Shown here one piece after another: positions 16,142 through 25,002 of a stretch of DNA of 50,635 nt. Under the pieces are notes generated by a model that saw nothing but the letters and a program-made list of their open reading frames with translations, did no database searches and was not told the origin of the DNA. This DNA is from an uncultured Thiogranum sp. (GTDB lineage: Bacteria > Pseudomonadota > Gammaproteobacteria > DSM-19610): positions 1 through 50,635 of the forward strand of contig CAJXFW010000004.1 of assembly GCA_913053655.1 (NCBI GenBank), in the 5' to 3' direction. Numbering within the stretch: position 1 is the stretch's first letter; every line of letters starts with the position of its first letter. A program made the position numbers and the translations under genes.

Positions 16142-16759
16142 ATGAAACCGTTTAATAAAACCACGCTTAAAACCGGCCTGGCCGTCACTGTAATTTCACT
16201 GGCAGGCTACCTGTTACCCACCAGCGCCCTGGCGTTTGACTACCCGCCACCGGGTAACTTTGCCAAGGGTGCACAGCAATGGGCGGACAATTGCGCCCGC
16301 TGTCACAATATTCGTGCTGCCAACGAACTGCGTGACGACCAGTGGATCACTACCCTGTTCCACATGCGGGTCCGCGCCGGACTAACCGGTGAGGAGATGC
16401 GCAATATCCTGACCTTCCTGCAGGAATCGAATGATACTGCCGGAGCAGCACATCTGCTTAAAACATCCGCCGCCCCGGTCACCGGGAGCAGTGGTCTGTC
16501 CGGTAAGGAAATCTTTGCCCAGACCTGTGTAGCCTGTCACAGTGCTGACGGCAAGGGGGCATTCCCGGGCGTACCGGATTTCACCGACAAGAACGGGCGC
16601 CTGTCCAAACCGGACAGCGAGCTGTTCAAGCACGTCATGGGCGGTTTCCAGAGTCCGGGGTCACCCATGGCCATGCCCCCGAAGGGTGGCAATACCAGCC
16701 TGACAGATACAGATATACAGAACGTCATCAAGTATCTGCATAAGGAATTCGGTTCGTAA
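16142..16759 (+). CDS. Periplasmic diheme c-type cytochrome
   Basis: A 205-residue exported cytochrome with a signal peptide (about 1-31, PTSALA). Two class I-like heme domains follow, with heme-binding motifs CARCH at 51-55 and CVACH at 129-133. The second domain has a likely axial methionine in SPMAMPPKGG and the usual C-terminal helix (DIQNVIKYLHKEF). The first domain has HMRVRAGLTGEEMRNILTFL, where an M or H may be the sixth ligand. It probably shuttles electrons in the periplasm; partners are unknown. GGAGAAA precedes the ATG, 11 bp after the porin stop. A strong hairpin follows the stop codon. Confidence 0.9.
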   Translation: MKPFNKTTLKTGLAVTVISLAGYLLPTSALAFDYPPPGNFAKGAQQWADNCARCHNIRAANELRDDQWITTLFHMRVRAGLTGEEMRNILTFLQESNDTAGAAHLLKTSAAPVTGSSGLSGKEIFAQTCVACHSADGKGAFPGVPDFTDKNGRLSKPDSELFKHVMGGFQSPGSPMAMPPKGGNTSLTDTDIQNVIKYLHKEFGS

Positions 16760-16769
16760 CCACTGACGG

Positions 16770-16806
16770 TCAATGCCGCTTTATTGTACTGATGAAGCGG
16801 CGTTGA
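16770..16806 (+). terminator. Hairpin behind the cytochrome gene (possible terminator or RNA stabiliser)
   Basis: Arms TCAATGCCGCTT (16770-16781) and AAGCGGCGTTGA (16795-16806) pair over 12 positions with one G-U pair and a 13-base loop. It begins 11 bases after the cytochrome stop codon. No T-run follows, so a classical rho-independent terminator is not proven. Confidence 0.45.
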
Positions 16807-16814
16807 CCTATACT

Positions 16815-16887
16815 TTAAAGAAGCACTGACAAATTCGTTTTCCGTCATTCCGGCGTATGCCGGAATCCAGGGGTTTCAATGCGCTGG
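16815..16887. repeat. Truncated copy of the palindromic repeat/MITE family
   Basis: The left part TTAAAGAAGCACTGAC then AAATTC (16815-16836) is a diverged version of the terminal repeat at 1761. From 16843 the sequence CGTCATTCCGGCGTATGCCG then GAATCCAG matches the 69-bp repeat at 1089 up to GCTGG. The second half and the right terminus are missing. It lies between the cytochrome gene and merR. The remaining spacer to 17029 shows no gene. Confidence 0.75.
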
Positions 16888-17029
16888 CCGCGCAATATAC
16901 GTAGTGAACCCCGGCGCCGGGAAAGTGTCGGAAATAGTGGTACGATTCTGGAAAAACAGATCGACCATATTGATCTGAAATCCGGTAAAGACCACCCGGC
17001 GGCCATCACCACAAATCAGGAGAAAATGT

Positions 17030-17533
17030 GTGGATTCTCTAGCGCCGCAAAATCAGGCGAGTATCGGACAGGCTCGACACGATCGAAAACCGACAACCGG
17101 TATAGGCGCAATGATGGTTACTGAACTGGCACGCGCGGCCTCGGTAACGCCGCATGTGGTTCGCCATTACACGCGTATTGGGCTTCTAAAGCCTTTCCGC
17201 AATGAGAATAATGGATACAAACTGTATAACCGCAATGACCTCCACCGCCTGATGTTCATTCGCCGTGCAAAATACCTGGGCTACACGCTGGCCGACATTC
17301 GCGGCATTCTCGACGAGGCCCGACACGGGAGTTCACCCTGTCCACACGTGCGTCGGATCATCCAGAAACGTATTGAGGAGAACCGGGTAAAACTTGCCGA
17401 ACTGGCCCGGCTTCAGGATAGAATGGAAGACGCACTCGACGAGTGGCGTAATCTGCCGGATGGCATGCCGGATGGCAACAGCGTCTGTTATCTTATCGAG
17501 TCCATGGCAGAATTGCCGGATGATGGAAAGTAA
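17030..17533 (+). CDS. MerR-family transcriptional regulator, probably metal-responsive
   Basis: A DNA-binding activator/repressor of the MerR family, 167 residues. The winged helix-turn-helix is MVTELARAASVTPHVVRHYTRIGLL (30-53) with the wing FRNENNGYKLYN, followed by the DLHRLMFIRRAKYLGYTLADIRGIL helix pair and a dimerisation helix. C104 (SPCPHV) occupies the metal-loop region, and C153 (NSVCYLIES) is near the C-terminus; the metal cannot be deduced with confidence. A GTG start is chosen at 17030 because AGGAGA (17018-17023) is well spaced before it; the family core begins only at about residue 28, so ATG 17111 is an alternative. It most likely acts on the 19-20-bp-spaced promoter at 17891-17922. 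Confidence 0.88.
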   Translation: MDSLAPQNQASIGQARHDRKPTTGIGAMMVTELARAASVTPHVVRHYTRIGLLKPFRNENNGYKLYNRNDLHRLMFIRRAKYLGYTLADIRGILDEARHGSSPCPHVRRIIQKRIEENRVKLAELARLQDRMEDALDEWRNLPDGMPDGNSVCYLIESMAELPDDGK

Positions 17534-17565
17534 GCTGGCTTTATGAACCGAGGGACGGATTGATC

Positions 17566-17793
17566 ATGAACGTAACCATTATCGCCACACGAGGCTGCAG
17601 CCACTGCCCAAACCTTGCCAGGGAACTGGACGACCTTGGCATCACCTACGACGTCCAGTATGTAGAGGACAGCCCCGAGATTGTCGAAAAATACACCATT
17701 CGTCATTCACCCAATCTGCTCGTCGACGGTGAGCTGGTCTGCCGCAGCCAACCGACTGAAGCAGATCTGCGTTCATATCTTAAGCTGGAATAG
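17566..17793 (+). CDS. Glutaredoxin/thioredoxin-fold small protein
   Basis: A 75-residue single-domain thioredoxin-fold protein. It starts MNVTIIATRGCSHCPNLARELDDLG, with the redox pair CSHC at residues 11-14; the cis-proline is in HSPNLLVDGELV, and a short C-terminal helix ends the fold. It is probably a cytoplasmic thiol-disulfide or metal-thiol handling protein. It follows merR by 32 bp and precedes the MerR-type promoter, so it may belong to the merR transcript. AGGGACGG (17551-17558) fits the ATG at 17566; an upstream TTG is less likely. Confidence 0.8.
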   Translation: MNVTIIATRGCSHCPNLARELDDLGITYDVQYVEDSPEIVEKYTIRHSPNLLVDGELVCRSQPTEADLRSYLKLE

Positions 17794-17890
17794 CGGACCG
17801 CAACTGCGTATGTCCAGCCAGTTTATCTGCCACCCTGACTACTGATCCGGTGCCTGCGTATCCTGCAACCGGATAGCAGGCTGTTTACCC

Positions 17891-17922
17891 TTGACCTGTG
17901 TGTTACACATAGGTTCTACGCT
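17891..17922 (+). promoter_or_regulatory. MerR-type promoter with overlong spacer, upstream of P-II/copA
   Basis: The -35 is TTGACC (17891-17896) and the -10-like hexamer TACGCT (17917-17922), separated by 20 bp, or 19 with a shifted reading. A dyad fills the spacer: arms ACCTGTGTG and CACATAGGT around TTA (17894-17914), with one mismatched pair. Long spacers with a central dyad that begins in the -35 as ACC are the signature of MerR-family activation (CueR and ZntR promoters). The adjacent merR gene is the obvious regulator; the transcript would read the P-II-like gene and the ATPase. The rest of 17794-17981 shows no gene. Confidence 0.72.
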
Positions 17923-17981
17923 TTAATCAACCACAAGAGGCCGGCCCCTGTGAGATCAGGGAACCGGTCAGGAGGTTAATC

Positions 17982-18308
17982 ATGGAATTCAGGAAAATCA
18001 CCGCCATCATCCGTCTCGACAGGGCTGAACAGGTCGAGCACAAACTAAAGGCTATCTGCGTCCCCGGTATGAGTTGCACACACGTAAAGGGTTACGGCGA
18101 GTATGCAAATTTTTACAGTTCCGACTGGAAAGTGGAGCACGCCCGACTGGAAATTTTTACCAAAGCCGGCCAGGTAAAGGAAATTGTCGATGTCATTCTG
18201 AAAGAAGCCGGTACCGGGACGTCAGGTGACGGCATCATCGCTGTGCTGCCTGTTGAACACCTCTACCACATTCGGTTTGGTACTGACGCTACTGAAAACG
18301 AGAACTGA
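17982..18308 (+). CDS. P-II-like signalling protein of the metal-associated type
   Basis: A 108-residue ferredoxin-like-fold protein of the P-II superfamily. It starts MEFRKITAIIRLDRAEQVEHKL; the B-loop region TGTSGDGIIAVLPVEHLYHIRFG (78-100) keeps the nucleotide-binding pattern. The T-loop (about 37-54, GYGEYANFYSSDWKVEH) is shortened and lacks the uridylylated-tyrosine context of GlnB/GlnK, so classical nitrogen signalling is unlikely. A group of such P-II variants (PII-NG) has been linked to heavy-metal transporter genes. Here it sits right before a copper ATPase. It may sense adenine nucleotides or metal and gate the pump (inference). AGGAGG precedes the ATG. Confidence 0.82.
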   Translation: MEFRKITAIIRLDRAEQVEHKLKAICVPGMSCTHVKGYGEYANFYSSDWKVEHARLEIFTKAGQVKEIVDVILKEAGTGTSGDGIIAVLPVEHLYHIRFGTDATENEN

Positions 18309-18375
18309 GGTATGACTGACATGAAACAGCGAAAGCGTGCCCGCCATACCTGAATCAATAAAAAGGAGGCCAACC

Positions 18376-20796
18376 GTGGCCAGCGATAAAGACCCTGTTT
18401 GCGGAATGAACGTCGATCCGGAGTCGGCAGCAGCGCAGCAAGACTACCAGGGAAAGACCTGGTACTTCTGCTCCGGGAGCTGCCACAGCAAGTTTCAGGC
18501 AGACCCTGCGCACTACGCGCTTCCGCAAACGTTGCACGATCACTCGCAAAGCGAGAATCCCGCTGCCGACTCGACACTCTATACCTGCCCGATGCACCCG
18601 GAGGTAGAACAACCGGGTCCGGGAGCCTGTCCCAAGTGCGGTATGGCACTGGAGCCCAAAGGCGTTCCTCTGCTGGCAACCAAAACAGAATATACCTGCC
18701 CGATGCACCCGGAAATTATCCAGGATCATCCCGGCGCCTGCCCCAAGTGCGGCATGGCGCTGGAATCGCGTACTGTAGAGGCCGAAGAAGATACCAGTGA
18801 ACTGGATTATATGACCAAACGTTTCTGGATCAGTACTGCGCTGGCCATTCCGGTGTTATTCAGCGCCATGGCCGCCGAGTTCTGGCCCGAAGCTATGGCC
18901 CGGCTGATTGATCCCGGCCTGCGCCAGTGGTTTGAAATGCTGGTCGCAACCCCGGTGGTGATCTGGGGCGGCTGGATCTTCTATGTGCGCGCCTGGCAAT
19001 CGCTGGTGACGCGCAACCTCAACATGTTTACCCTCGTCGGACTCGGTGTGTCGGTTGCCTGGATATATAGCGTTATCGCCACAGTCGCCCCCGGTATTTT
19101 TCCGCAGGCCGTATTCAACGAGGTTGGCGTTGTGCCGGTCTATTTTGAAGCGGCAGCGGTGATCACCGCGCTGATATTACTCGGTCAGGTACTGGAGCTG
19201 CGGGCACGCAGTCAGACCAATGCCGCTATTAAGCTATTGCTGGGGCTGACGCCCAAGACCGCGCGCATTGTCCGTGACGACGGTACGGAAGAGGATATAC
19301 CCATGGAGCACGTGCAGGTCGGCGACACATTGCGGGTGCGTCCCGGTGAAAAAATTCCGGTTGATGGCAAGGTGATCGACGGCGAGAGCAATGTGGACGA
19401 GTCCATGGTGACCGGCGAACCCGTACCGATGACGAAAACCGCAGGGGAACGGCTGATCGGCGCCACGGTCAACGGCACCGGCAGCCTCATGATGCGGGCC
19501 GAGAAAGTGGGATCCGACACCCTGCTGGCACAGATCGTACAGATGGTTGCCGATGCCCAGCGCTCGCGGGCGCCGATCCAGAAGCTGGCTGATGTTGTTG
19601 CCGGGTATTTCGTACCCACCGTGGTCATCATTTCCGTCATCACCTTTATCGTCTGGGCTCTGTGGGGGCCACAACCCGCTATCGCCTACGCCGTGATCAA
19701 TGCCGTGGCGGTATTGATTATTGCCTGTCCCTGCGCGTTGGGACTGGCAACACCCATGTCGATCATGGTCGGCACCGGCAAAGGTGCGATGATGGGGGTG
19801 TTGTTCAAGAATGCTGAAGCGCTGGAAGTACTGAGGAAGGTGGACACCCTGGTGGTGGATAAAACCGGCACTCTGACGGAAGGTAAACCGAAACTGGTGT
19901 CTGTGGTGGCGGTAGACGGTTTTCATGAACATGATGCCTTGCGTCTGGCCGCCAGTCTGGAACGCGCCAGTGAACACCCCTTGGCTGAAGCCATAGTACG
20001 CGGTGCGGAGGAACGTAATACCGAACTGGCCAGAACAGATGACTTTCAGTCTGTCACCGGCAAGGGCGTGACCGGCACGGTGGACGGCCATAGTGTGGCG
20101 CTCGGTAATATTAAATTACTCACTGACCTCGGCATTGATGTGGGTGACCTGCCACGACAGGCGGATGCCCTGCGTGCCGATGGTCAAACGGTTATGCTAC
20201 TGGCCATAGACAACAAGGCCGCCGGGCTGATCGGTGTGGCCGACCCTATTAAGGAATCCACACCGGAAGCGATTGCCGATCTTCACAAAGAGGGTCTCAA
20301 GGTGGTGATGTTGACCGGTGACAGCCGCAAGACCGCCGAAGCAGTGGCCTCCAGGCTGAATATCGATCAGGTCCAGGCCGAAGTATTGCCGGACCAGAAG
20401 GCAGCCGTGATCAAGCAACTCCAGGATCAGGGACGTATCGTCGCCATGGCCGGTGACGGCATCAACGACGCGCCGGCCCTGGCGCAGGCCCAGGTGGGTA
20501 TCGCCATGGGCACCGGTACCGATGTGGCGATGGAAAGTGCCGGGATAACCCTGGTCAAGGGTGATCTGCGCGGCATTGTGCGCGCCAGGCACCTGAGCCG
20601 CGCGACCATGCGCAATATCCGCCAGAACCTGTTTTTCGCTTTCATCTATAACATAGCCGGTGTTCCGATAGCGGCCGGTATTCTATATCCCGTGTTCGGC
20701 ATTTTGCTGTCACCGATTATTGCAGCGGCTGCGATGAGCTTCAGTTCGGTATCGGTTATCACCAACGCGCTGCGTTTACGCAAGGTGAAAATCTAG
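18376..20796 (+). CDS. copA: Copper-translocating P1B-type ATPase with YHS and two heavy-metal-binding N-terminal domains
   Basis: An inner-membrane Cu(I) efflux ATPase of 806 residues. Instead of HMA domains the N-terminus carries a YHS domain (about 4-48, DPVCGM and FCSGSC) and two heavy-metal-binding domains (YTCPMHPEV...[10 protein letters not shown] at about 69-95, and again at 106-132). The transmembrane metal site is CPC at 451-453, the phosphorylated aspartate D495 lies in DKTGT, the HP motif is at 534-535, and GDGINDAP is at 693-700. The GTG start at 18376 is favoured by AAGGAGG (18363-18369); an upstream in-frame GTG would run through that ribosome site. The P-II-like gene precedes it by 67 bp on the same strand. 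Confidence 0.93.
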   Translation: MASDKDPVCGMNVDPESAAAQQDYQGKTWYFCSGSCHSKFQADPAHYALPQTLHDHSQSENPAADSTLYTCPMHPEVEQPGPGACPKCGMALEPKGVPLLATKTEYTCPMHPEIIQDHPGACPKCGMALESRTVEAEEDTSELDYMTKRFWISTALAIPVLFSAMAAEFWPEAMARLIDPGLRQWFEMLVATPVVIWGGWIFYVRAWQSLVTRNLNMFTLVGLGVSVAWIYSVIATVAPGIFPQAVFNEVGVVPVYFEAAAVITALILLGQVLELRARSQTNAAIKLLLGLTPKTARIVRDDGTEEDIPMEHVQVGDTLRVRPGEKIPVDGKVIDGESNVDESMVTGEPVPMTKTAGERLIGATVNGTGSLMMRAEKVGSDTLLAQIVQMVADAQRSRAPIQKLADVVAGYFVPTVVIISVITFIVWALWGPQPAIAYAVINAVAVLIIACPCALGLATPMSIMVGTGKGAMMGVLFKNAEALEVLRKVDTLVVDKTGTLTEGKPKLVSVVAVDGFHEHDALRLAASLERASEHPLAEAIVRGAEERNTELARTDDFQSVTGKGVTGTVDGHSVALGNIKLLTDLGIDVGDLPRQADALRADGQTVMLLAIDNKAAGLIGVADPIKESTPEAIADLHKEGLKVVMLTGDSRKTAEAVASRLNIDQVQAEVLPDQKAAVIKQLQDQGRIVAMAGDGINDAPALAQAQVGIAMGTGTDVAMESAGITLVKGDLRGIVRARHLSRATMRNIRQNLFFAFIYNIAGVPIAAGILYPVFGILLSPIIAAAAMSFSSVSVITNALRLRKVKI

Positions 20797-20825
20797 GAGG
20801 CCCGCATGACGGGTGGCAATGTTAC

Positions 20826-21734
20826 CTATACCACACTCAGGTAACGCAGACCGATAACTAACAAAACCACAATCAGCACACCTTTCAGCCAGGTTTCGTG
20901 CAGGTGGCGGCTGAGCACAGGCCCCAACCAGGCGCCCGCAACTGTGCCGGCCAGCATGAAGCCCAGCAGGGGCAGGTCCAGTTCAACGCCGAGGCGTATA
21001 TAGTTGGCCACGGATGCGGTGGAGCTGACCGCCACCGCCAGTGCCGCTGTTGCAGCGACGATAAACATGGGCAAGCCCATGATCGCGGTCATGAAAGGCA
21101 CCAGCAGGAAACCGCCACCAACACCGAATGCTGAAGCAACTACGGCTATACCCGCCCCCGCCACCAATGGCAGCCATGGACTGAAACTGAATTGCTCACC
21201 GCCAAACTCGAATACGATGCGCCGTATAGACCAGTGCCGGTGGCGGACACCGATGGAACAGGTTTCTCCACCGGAATGAACCAGGCCTTCAAATGCAGCT
21301 GCAGCCCGGTCAGACGCTGTTACGCCCCCGCTTCCGGTACGCAGCAGATACCAGGCCAGTTGCAGCGATATCAGCAGAACAAATGCCCCGAAAACGGGCT
21401 TGAAGGTTTTAAGATCAGCGAGATAACTGACCGAGAGACTGCTGCCGACCAGTGCGCCGAAAATACCGCCTGCACCGAACAGCAACGCCAGGCTGACGAC
21501 AACACGACACTGCCGGTAGTAATGTGGCACTGCAATAATCGGCGTGACCAGCGTCAGTACCTGGGCCGTAGGTTTGACCAGATTGGGGTCCTGGATGCCC
21601 AGGATCGAGATGAGTCCGACCGACGCCAGAATACCTCCGGCGGCGCCAACCGTGGAAAACACCAGGCCGACCAGTATACCCCAGGTTACGATCACCCAGA
21701 CCGACGCGCCAATGTCCGCAACTTCAAAAAACAT
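20826..21734 (-). CDS. TauE/SafE-family anion permease
   Basis: A polytopic inner-membrane protein of 302 residues in the TauE/SafE (sulfite exporter) family. Repeated halves carry GILVGLVFSTVGAAGGILASVGLI near the N-terminus and AFGVGGGFLLVPFMTAIMGLP in the second half, with several further hydrophobic spans. The cargo may be sulfite, sulfonates or another small anion and cannot be told from sequence. It converges on copA; the 29-bp gap has a GTTACCT...AGGTAAC pair (20821-20845) without a T-tract. No strong ribosome site is seen before the ATG, so the start is less sure. The 127-bp spacer to mdh contains no gene. Confidence 0.88.
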   Translation of the reverse strand: MFFEVADIGASVWVIVTWGILVGLVFSTVGAAGGILASVGLISILGIQDPNLVKPTAQVLTLVTPIIAVPHYYRQCRVVVSLALLFGAGGIFGALVGSSLSVSYLADLKTFKPVFGAFVLLISLQLAWYLLRTGSGGVTASDRAAAAFEGLVHSGGETCSIGVRHRHWSIRRIVFEFGGEQFSFSPWLPLVAGAGIAVVASAFGVGGGFLLVPFMTAIMGLPMFIVAATAALAVAVSSTASVANYIRLGVELDLPLLGFMLAGTVAGAWLGPVLSRHLHETWLKGVLIVVLLVIGLRYLSVV

Positions 21735-21861
21735 AAGTGATCACATATAGTACAACAGTCCAGCGGTATATCGGGAATAAACCACCCGCCGCACCAAGAG
21801 TAGGCGCTTTAGGCGAGCGGCGGGGAATTGAACCCAAAAGGGATTAAAACTGAGGTGTGCA

Positions 21862-22785
21862 ATGAACAAAATCACTATCGTTGGCTGTGGTCGTGTTGGT
21901 GAATCGACCGCACAGATACTGGCCAAGGAAGAGTTGTGCCGGGAGATACTGCTGCTGGATATCCATGCAGGGGTGCCGGAAGGCGTCGCGCTCGATATCC
22001 AGGAATCCGCCTCCCTGCTGCGCTTCGACACCAGGGTGACAGGCGCTACCGACCCCGCTGCCATGGCCGGGTCTGATCTCGTTATTGTAACAGCCGGCTT
22101 CCCCCGCAAACCGGGTATGTCACGCTCCGACGTGCTCGATTCCAACCTCGCAATCATCGACGATGTCATCGATAACACACTACGCTACGCCCCACATGCC
22201 ATGCTGATGATAGTCACTAACCCGGTCGATGTACTGACCTGGCACGCCTGGAAAAAGACCGGCTGGCCACGCCAGCGGATCTTCGGTCAGTCCGGTGCAC
22301 TGGACACCGCACGGATGACCAGTTTTATCGCCATGCAAACAGGCTACTCGGTCAAGGATATCTCGGCGCTGGTACTTGGTGGCCACGGAGACGCTATGGT
22401 GCCTCTGGCACGCTTTACCAATATTGCCGGAATACCCATACAGCACTTCCTCACGGATGACGAGATCGCGGATATCGCCGAACGTACCCGTCAGGGGGGT
22501 GGTGAAATCCTCGCGCTTAAGAAACACAGCAGCGCCTACGACTCACCCGCGGCCGCGATCGCCATCATGGTCGATGCCATCAGCCATAACCGTCGACGCA
22601 TTCTGCCCTGCGTGAGCATTCTCGACGGCGAATACGGGCAGCACGATATTGCCATGGGTATACCCGCGGTTCTCGACGAAAACGGGCTGGTCAAGATCAT
22701 TGAACTGAAGCTTGATCAGACCGAACAGGCTGATTTTCAACGTTCTGCTGACAAGGTGCGTACCGACATTGAGCGCTTGACCTGA
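21862..22785 (+). CDS. mdh: Malate dehydrogenase, LDH-like type
   Basis: An NAD-dependent 2-hydroxyacid dehydrogenase of 307 residues that interconverts malate and oxaloacetate. The nucleotide site is ITIVGCGRVGESTA, the substrate loop is FPRKPGMSRSDVLDSN with arginines for the dicarboxylate, VTNPVDVLTW follows, the FGQSGALDTAR helix is present, and the catalytic histidine is in VLGGHGDAM. The short LDH-like (type 3) layout differs from the longer enterobacterial enzyme, and malate rather than lactate is indicated by the loop arginine. AGGTGTGC precedes the ATG. The gene is set between metal genes and the Rieske group, with citrate synthase 2.9 kb downstream. Confidence 0.9.
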   Translation: MNKITIVGCGRVGESTAQILAKEELCREILLLDIHAGVPEGVALDIQESASLLRFDTRVTGATDPAAMAGSDLVIVTAGFPRKPGMSRSDVLDSNLAIIDDVIDNTLRYAPHAMLMIVTNPVDVLTWHAWKKTGWPRQRIFGQSGALDTARMTSFIAMQTGYSVKDISALVLGGHGDAMVPLARFTNIAGIPIQHFLTDDEIADIAERTRQGGGEILALKKHSSAYDSPAAAIAIMVDAISHNRRRILPCVSILDGEYGQHDIAMGIPAVLDENGLVKIIELKLDQTEQADFQRSADKVRTDIERLT

Positions 22786-22800
22786 GTGTTACACACATGC
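22777..22800 (+). promoter_or_regulatory. Second site resembling the MerR-type promoter
   Basis: TTGACCTGAGTGTTACACA here matches the site at 17891 (TTGACCTGTGTGTTACACA) in all but one base. The right half then diverges (CATGCTGC instead of TAGGT), so the dyad is incomplete and no good -10 is visible. It overlaps the mdh stop codon and lies 68 bp upstream of the DUF5676 gene. It could be a degenerate operator for the same MerR protein or a coincidence. Confidence 0.35.
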
Positions 22801-22867
22801 TGCAGAGTCTTTGTTAAAGGATGGAACACATACAGTACGTGACACGAAAATGTAAAGGAGGCGCGGT

Positions 22868-23191
22868 ATGAAAAACGGAATCTCTTTAAATGCGGTTGGA
22901 CAGGCGACCAGCCTGATGCTGGCACTTACATTCGCCTTGTGTGTGCTATGGGGTCTGCTATTCCCGAATTACGCCATGTACCCGAGCTGGCGCACCCTGC
23001 TACCAGGCTTTGAGTGGCTGAGCTGGCCGAGCTTTGGTCTGGGCCTGCTGGAGTCATACGCCTACGGCTGGTTCTTCGCTATAGTTTGGGTACCGATCTA
23101 CAACGTATTCGCAAGGCGCACCCCGCGACAGACAGGGAGCGACGGAACTTGCTGCCAGGATTCAGGAAAACATACTCATGGCCACGCATGA
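22868..23191 (+). CDS. DUF5676-family small membrane protein
   Basis: A 107-residue protein with two predicted transmembrane helices (about 12-32 and 52-80). The signature PGFEWLSWPSFGLGLLESYAYGWFFAIVWVPIYNVF matches the DUF5676 family, which is often found beside copper ATPases and YHS proteins. The C-terminal tail has CC and HTHGHA, possible metal ligands. Function is unknown. A strong AAAGGAGG lies before the ATG. It overlaps the following Rieske gene by 14 bp, so the two are translationally linked. Confidence 0.82.
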   Translation: MKNGISLNAVGQATSLMLALTFALCVLWGLLFPNYAMYPSWRTLLPGFEWLSWPSFGLGLLESYAYGWFFAIVWVPIYNVFARRTPRQTGSDGTCCQDSGKHTHGHA

Positions 23192-23804
23192 TACGACACC
23201 GCCGGAAGTCAGCGTCGCCAACCCGAAAAGACGCAAGTTGCTGATCGCAGCCGCGTCGGTGGTGGGTACCGCCGGACTGGTGGCGGCCGGCATTCCGTTC
23301 ATCGAGAGCTGGTGGCCCAGTGAGCGGGCACGAGCCGCCGGTGCGCCGGTTACCGTGGATGCCAGCAAACTGGAACCCGGGCAGCAGATCACCGTGCCCT
23401 GGCGCGGGCGCCCTGTATGGGTGCTACGTCGCACACCGGAGATGCTGGAACGCATGCGCGCAAAGAAACACCTGCAACGCCTGCGTGACCCCGATTCCGA
23501 GGTCGAAAGCCAACAGCCGGCGTATGCCGAAAATGAGTTCAGGTCCATTCACAAGGAACACCTGGTCGTTATCGGCATCTGCACGCATCTTGGTTGCGTC
23601 CCGACCTTCCGACCGGAGGTGGCACCCGAGGACCTGGGACCGGACTGGATCGGCGGCTATTTCTGCCCCTGCCACGGTTCCCGCTTTGACTTCGCAGGAC
23701 GGGTATTCGTGCATGTCCCGGCGCCGACCAATCTGGTCATCCCGCCGTACCATTATCTCTCGGAGACGCTCATCGAAGTGGGCGTGGATAGCGAATCGGC
23801 ATAG
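23178..23804 (+). CDS. Rieske iron-sulfur protein (ubiquinol-cytochrome c reductase ISP type), orphan
   Basis: A 208-residue Rieske protein. The N-terminus has a twin-arginine-like signal anchor (PKRRKLLIAAASVVGTAGLVAAGIPFI), fitting Tat export with a retained anchor. The [2Fe-2S] ligands are in CTHLGC (135-140) and CPCHGS (163-168), followed by FDFAGRVF...PAPTNLVIPPYHY, the pattern of the bc1 iron-sulfur subunit. No cytochrome b or c1 gene accompanies it here. An electron-transfer partner could be the FAD oxidoreductase 13 bp downstream (inference). It overlaps the DUF5676 gene by 14 bp. AGGAAAA is before the ATG. Confidence 0.92.
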   Translation: MATHDTTPPEVSVANPKRRKLLIAAASVVGTAGLVAAGIPFIESWWPSERARAAGAPVTVDASKLEPGQQITVPWRGRPVWVLRRTPEMLERMRAKKHLQRLRDPDSEVESQQPAYAENEFRSIHKEHLVVIGICTHLGCVPTFRPEVAPEDLGPDWIGGYFCPCHGSRFDFAGRVFVHVPAPTNLVIPPYHYLSETLIEVGVDSESA

Positions 23805-23817
23805 AGAGTAATCGCAA

Positions 23818-24966
23818 ATGGCCGAAAACAAAGACAGGTGGATTATCGAAATCTCCGGCGCAGGTCCGGCCGGGCTGGCTGCTGCGCTCGCGATCATGCA
23901 CGCCGGTGGCCATGCGCGTGTCTATGAGCGCCGCGGTGATGTCGGTGCCCGTTTCCACGGTGATTTCCAGGGACTCGAAAACTGGACTACGAAAAGCGAC
24001 GTACTGGAAGAGCTGGCTGAAACGGGCATTGTGCCGGGATTCGAGCATACACCGGTCAATGAAGTTATATGCTTTGGGCCGGGCGGCGACATAGAACGCA
24101 CAGTTCGATCACAACAGCCGCTTTTCTACCTGGTAAGACGAGGCAGCGAACCCGGCACCCTTGACTACAGCCTGAAAGAACAGGCGCTGGCAGCAGGCGT
24201 CGAGATTCACTTCGGCGAAACCGTGCGCAATTTACCCAATGGCGGCATCGTCACCGAAGGCCCGCATCGGGCCGATGCTATCGCCGCTGGTTATCTGTTT
24301 GAAACCGATATGGCAAACGGCGCCTATGTGATCGTTTCAGAGCAGCTTGCACCCGGAGGATACGCCTATCTTTTGATCTGTAACGGCCGCGCTACCCTGG
24401 CAACCTGTCTGTTCGACGATTTTCATAATGAGCATCTTTATCTGCAACGCAGTGTTGATTTCTTTACTGACAAGCTCGGTGTACACATGAACAACGCACG
24501 TCGTTTCGGTGGCACTGGCAATTTCGCCCTGCCGAAAACGGCGCGCAAACGGAATATCCTGTATGCCGGCGAAGCGGCCGGTTTCCAGGACCCGCTGTTT
24601 GGCTTCGGCATCCGGTTCGCCATGTTGTCGGGAGCTGCGGCAGGGCGCGCGCTGCTAGCCGGTGACTATGAGCAATATGAATCCTTCTGGAAGCGCCGTT
24701 TGCGCGATTACCATAAGACCGCCGCCACCAATCGCTGGTTCTACGAACGGCTCGGCGACCGCGGGTACAACAAAATGCTGAAACATTTCCCGAACAGCCG
24801 GGATATCCGCGAGCGCATGAGAAGCGCCTACGCGCCGCGCCTGTGGAAACGCGCCTGGTATCATCTGATCGCGGCGCGACAACATACGCCTTTGTTGAAC
24901 CCGCACGCGGACTGCGACTGTACCTGGTGCCGGTGCACACGCCATGCCCAGCCGTCGAGCGCATGA
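23818..24966 (+). CDS. FAD-dependent oxidoreductase, geranylgeranyl-reductase-like, with Cys-rich tail
   Basis: A 382-residue flavoprotein. The dinucleotide fold is EISGAGPAGLAAALAI (GAGPAG at 14-19), with YERRGDVGARF after it. The second FAD motif, ILYAGEAAGFQDPLFGFGIRFAMLSGAAAGRAL, is typical of the geranylgeranyl reductase/FixC-like group. The substrate is unknown. The C-terminus ends with CDCTWCRC, four cysteines in eight residues, a likely metal or cluster site that I do not know from other family members. It follows the Rieske gene by 13 bp and precedes a YHS protein by 36 bp, so a membrane-linked redox module is suggested by context. Confidence 0.8.
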   Translation: MAENKDRWIIEISGAGPAGLAAALAIMHAGGHARVYERRGDVGARFHGDFQGLENWTTKSDVLEELAETGIVPGFEHTPVNEVICFGPGGDIERTVRSQQPLFYLVRRGSEPGTLDYSLKEQALAAGVEIHFGETVRNLPNGGIVTEGPHRADAIAAGYLFETDMANGAYVIVSEQLAPGGYAYLLICNGRATLATCLFDDFHNEHLYLQRSVDFFTDKLGVHMNNARRFGGTGNFALPKTARKRNILYAGEAAGFQDPLFGFGIRFAMLSGAAAGRALLAGDYEQYESFWKRRLRDYHKTAATNRWFYERLGDRGYNKMLKHFPNSRDIRERMRSAYAPRLWKRAWYHLIAARQHTPLLNPHADCDCTWCRCTRHAQPSSA

Positions 24967-25002
24967 GATGGCTACGAAGATCACCACAGGGAGTTACAGC
25001 TA

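Noticed and set aside
23178-23804. Start of a complete cytochrome bc1 operon
   Set aside because: Only the Rieske subunit is present; the following genes are a flavoprotein and a YHS protein, not cytochrome b or c1.
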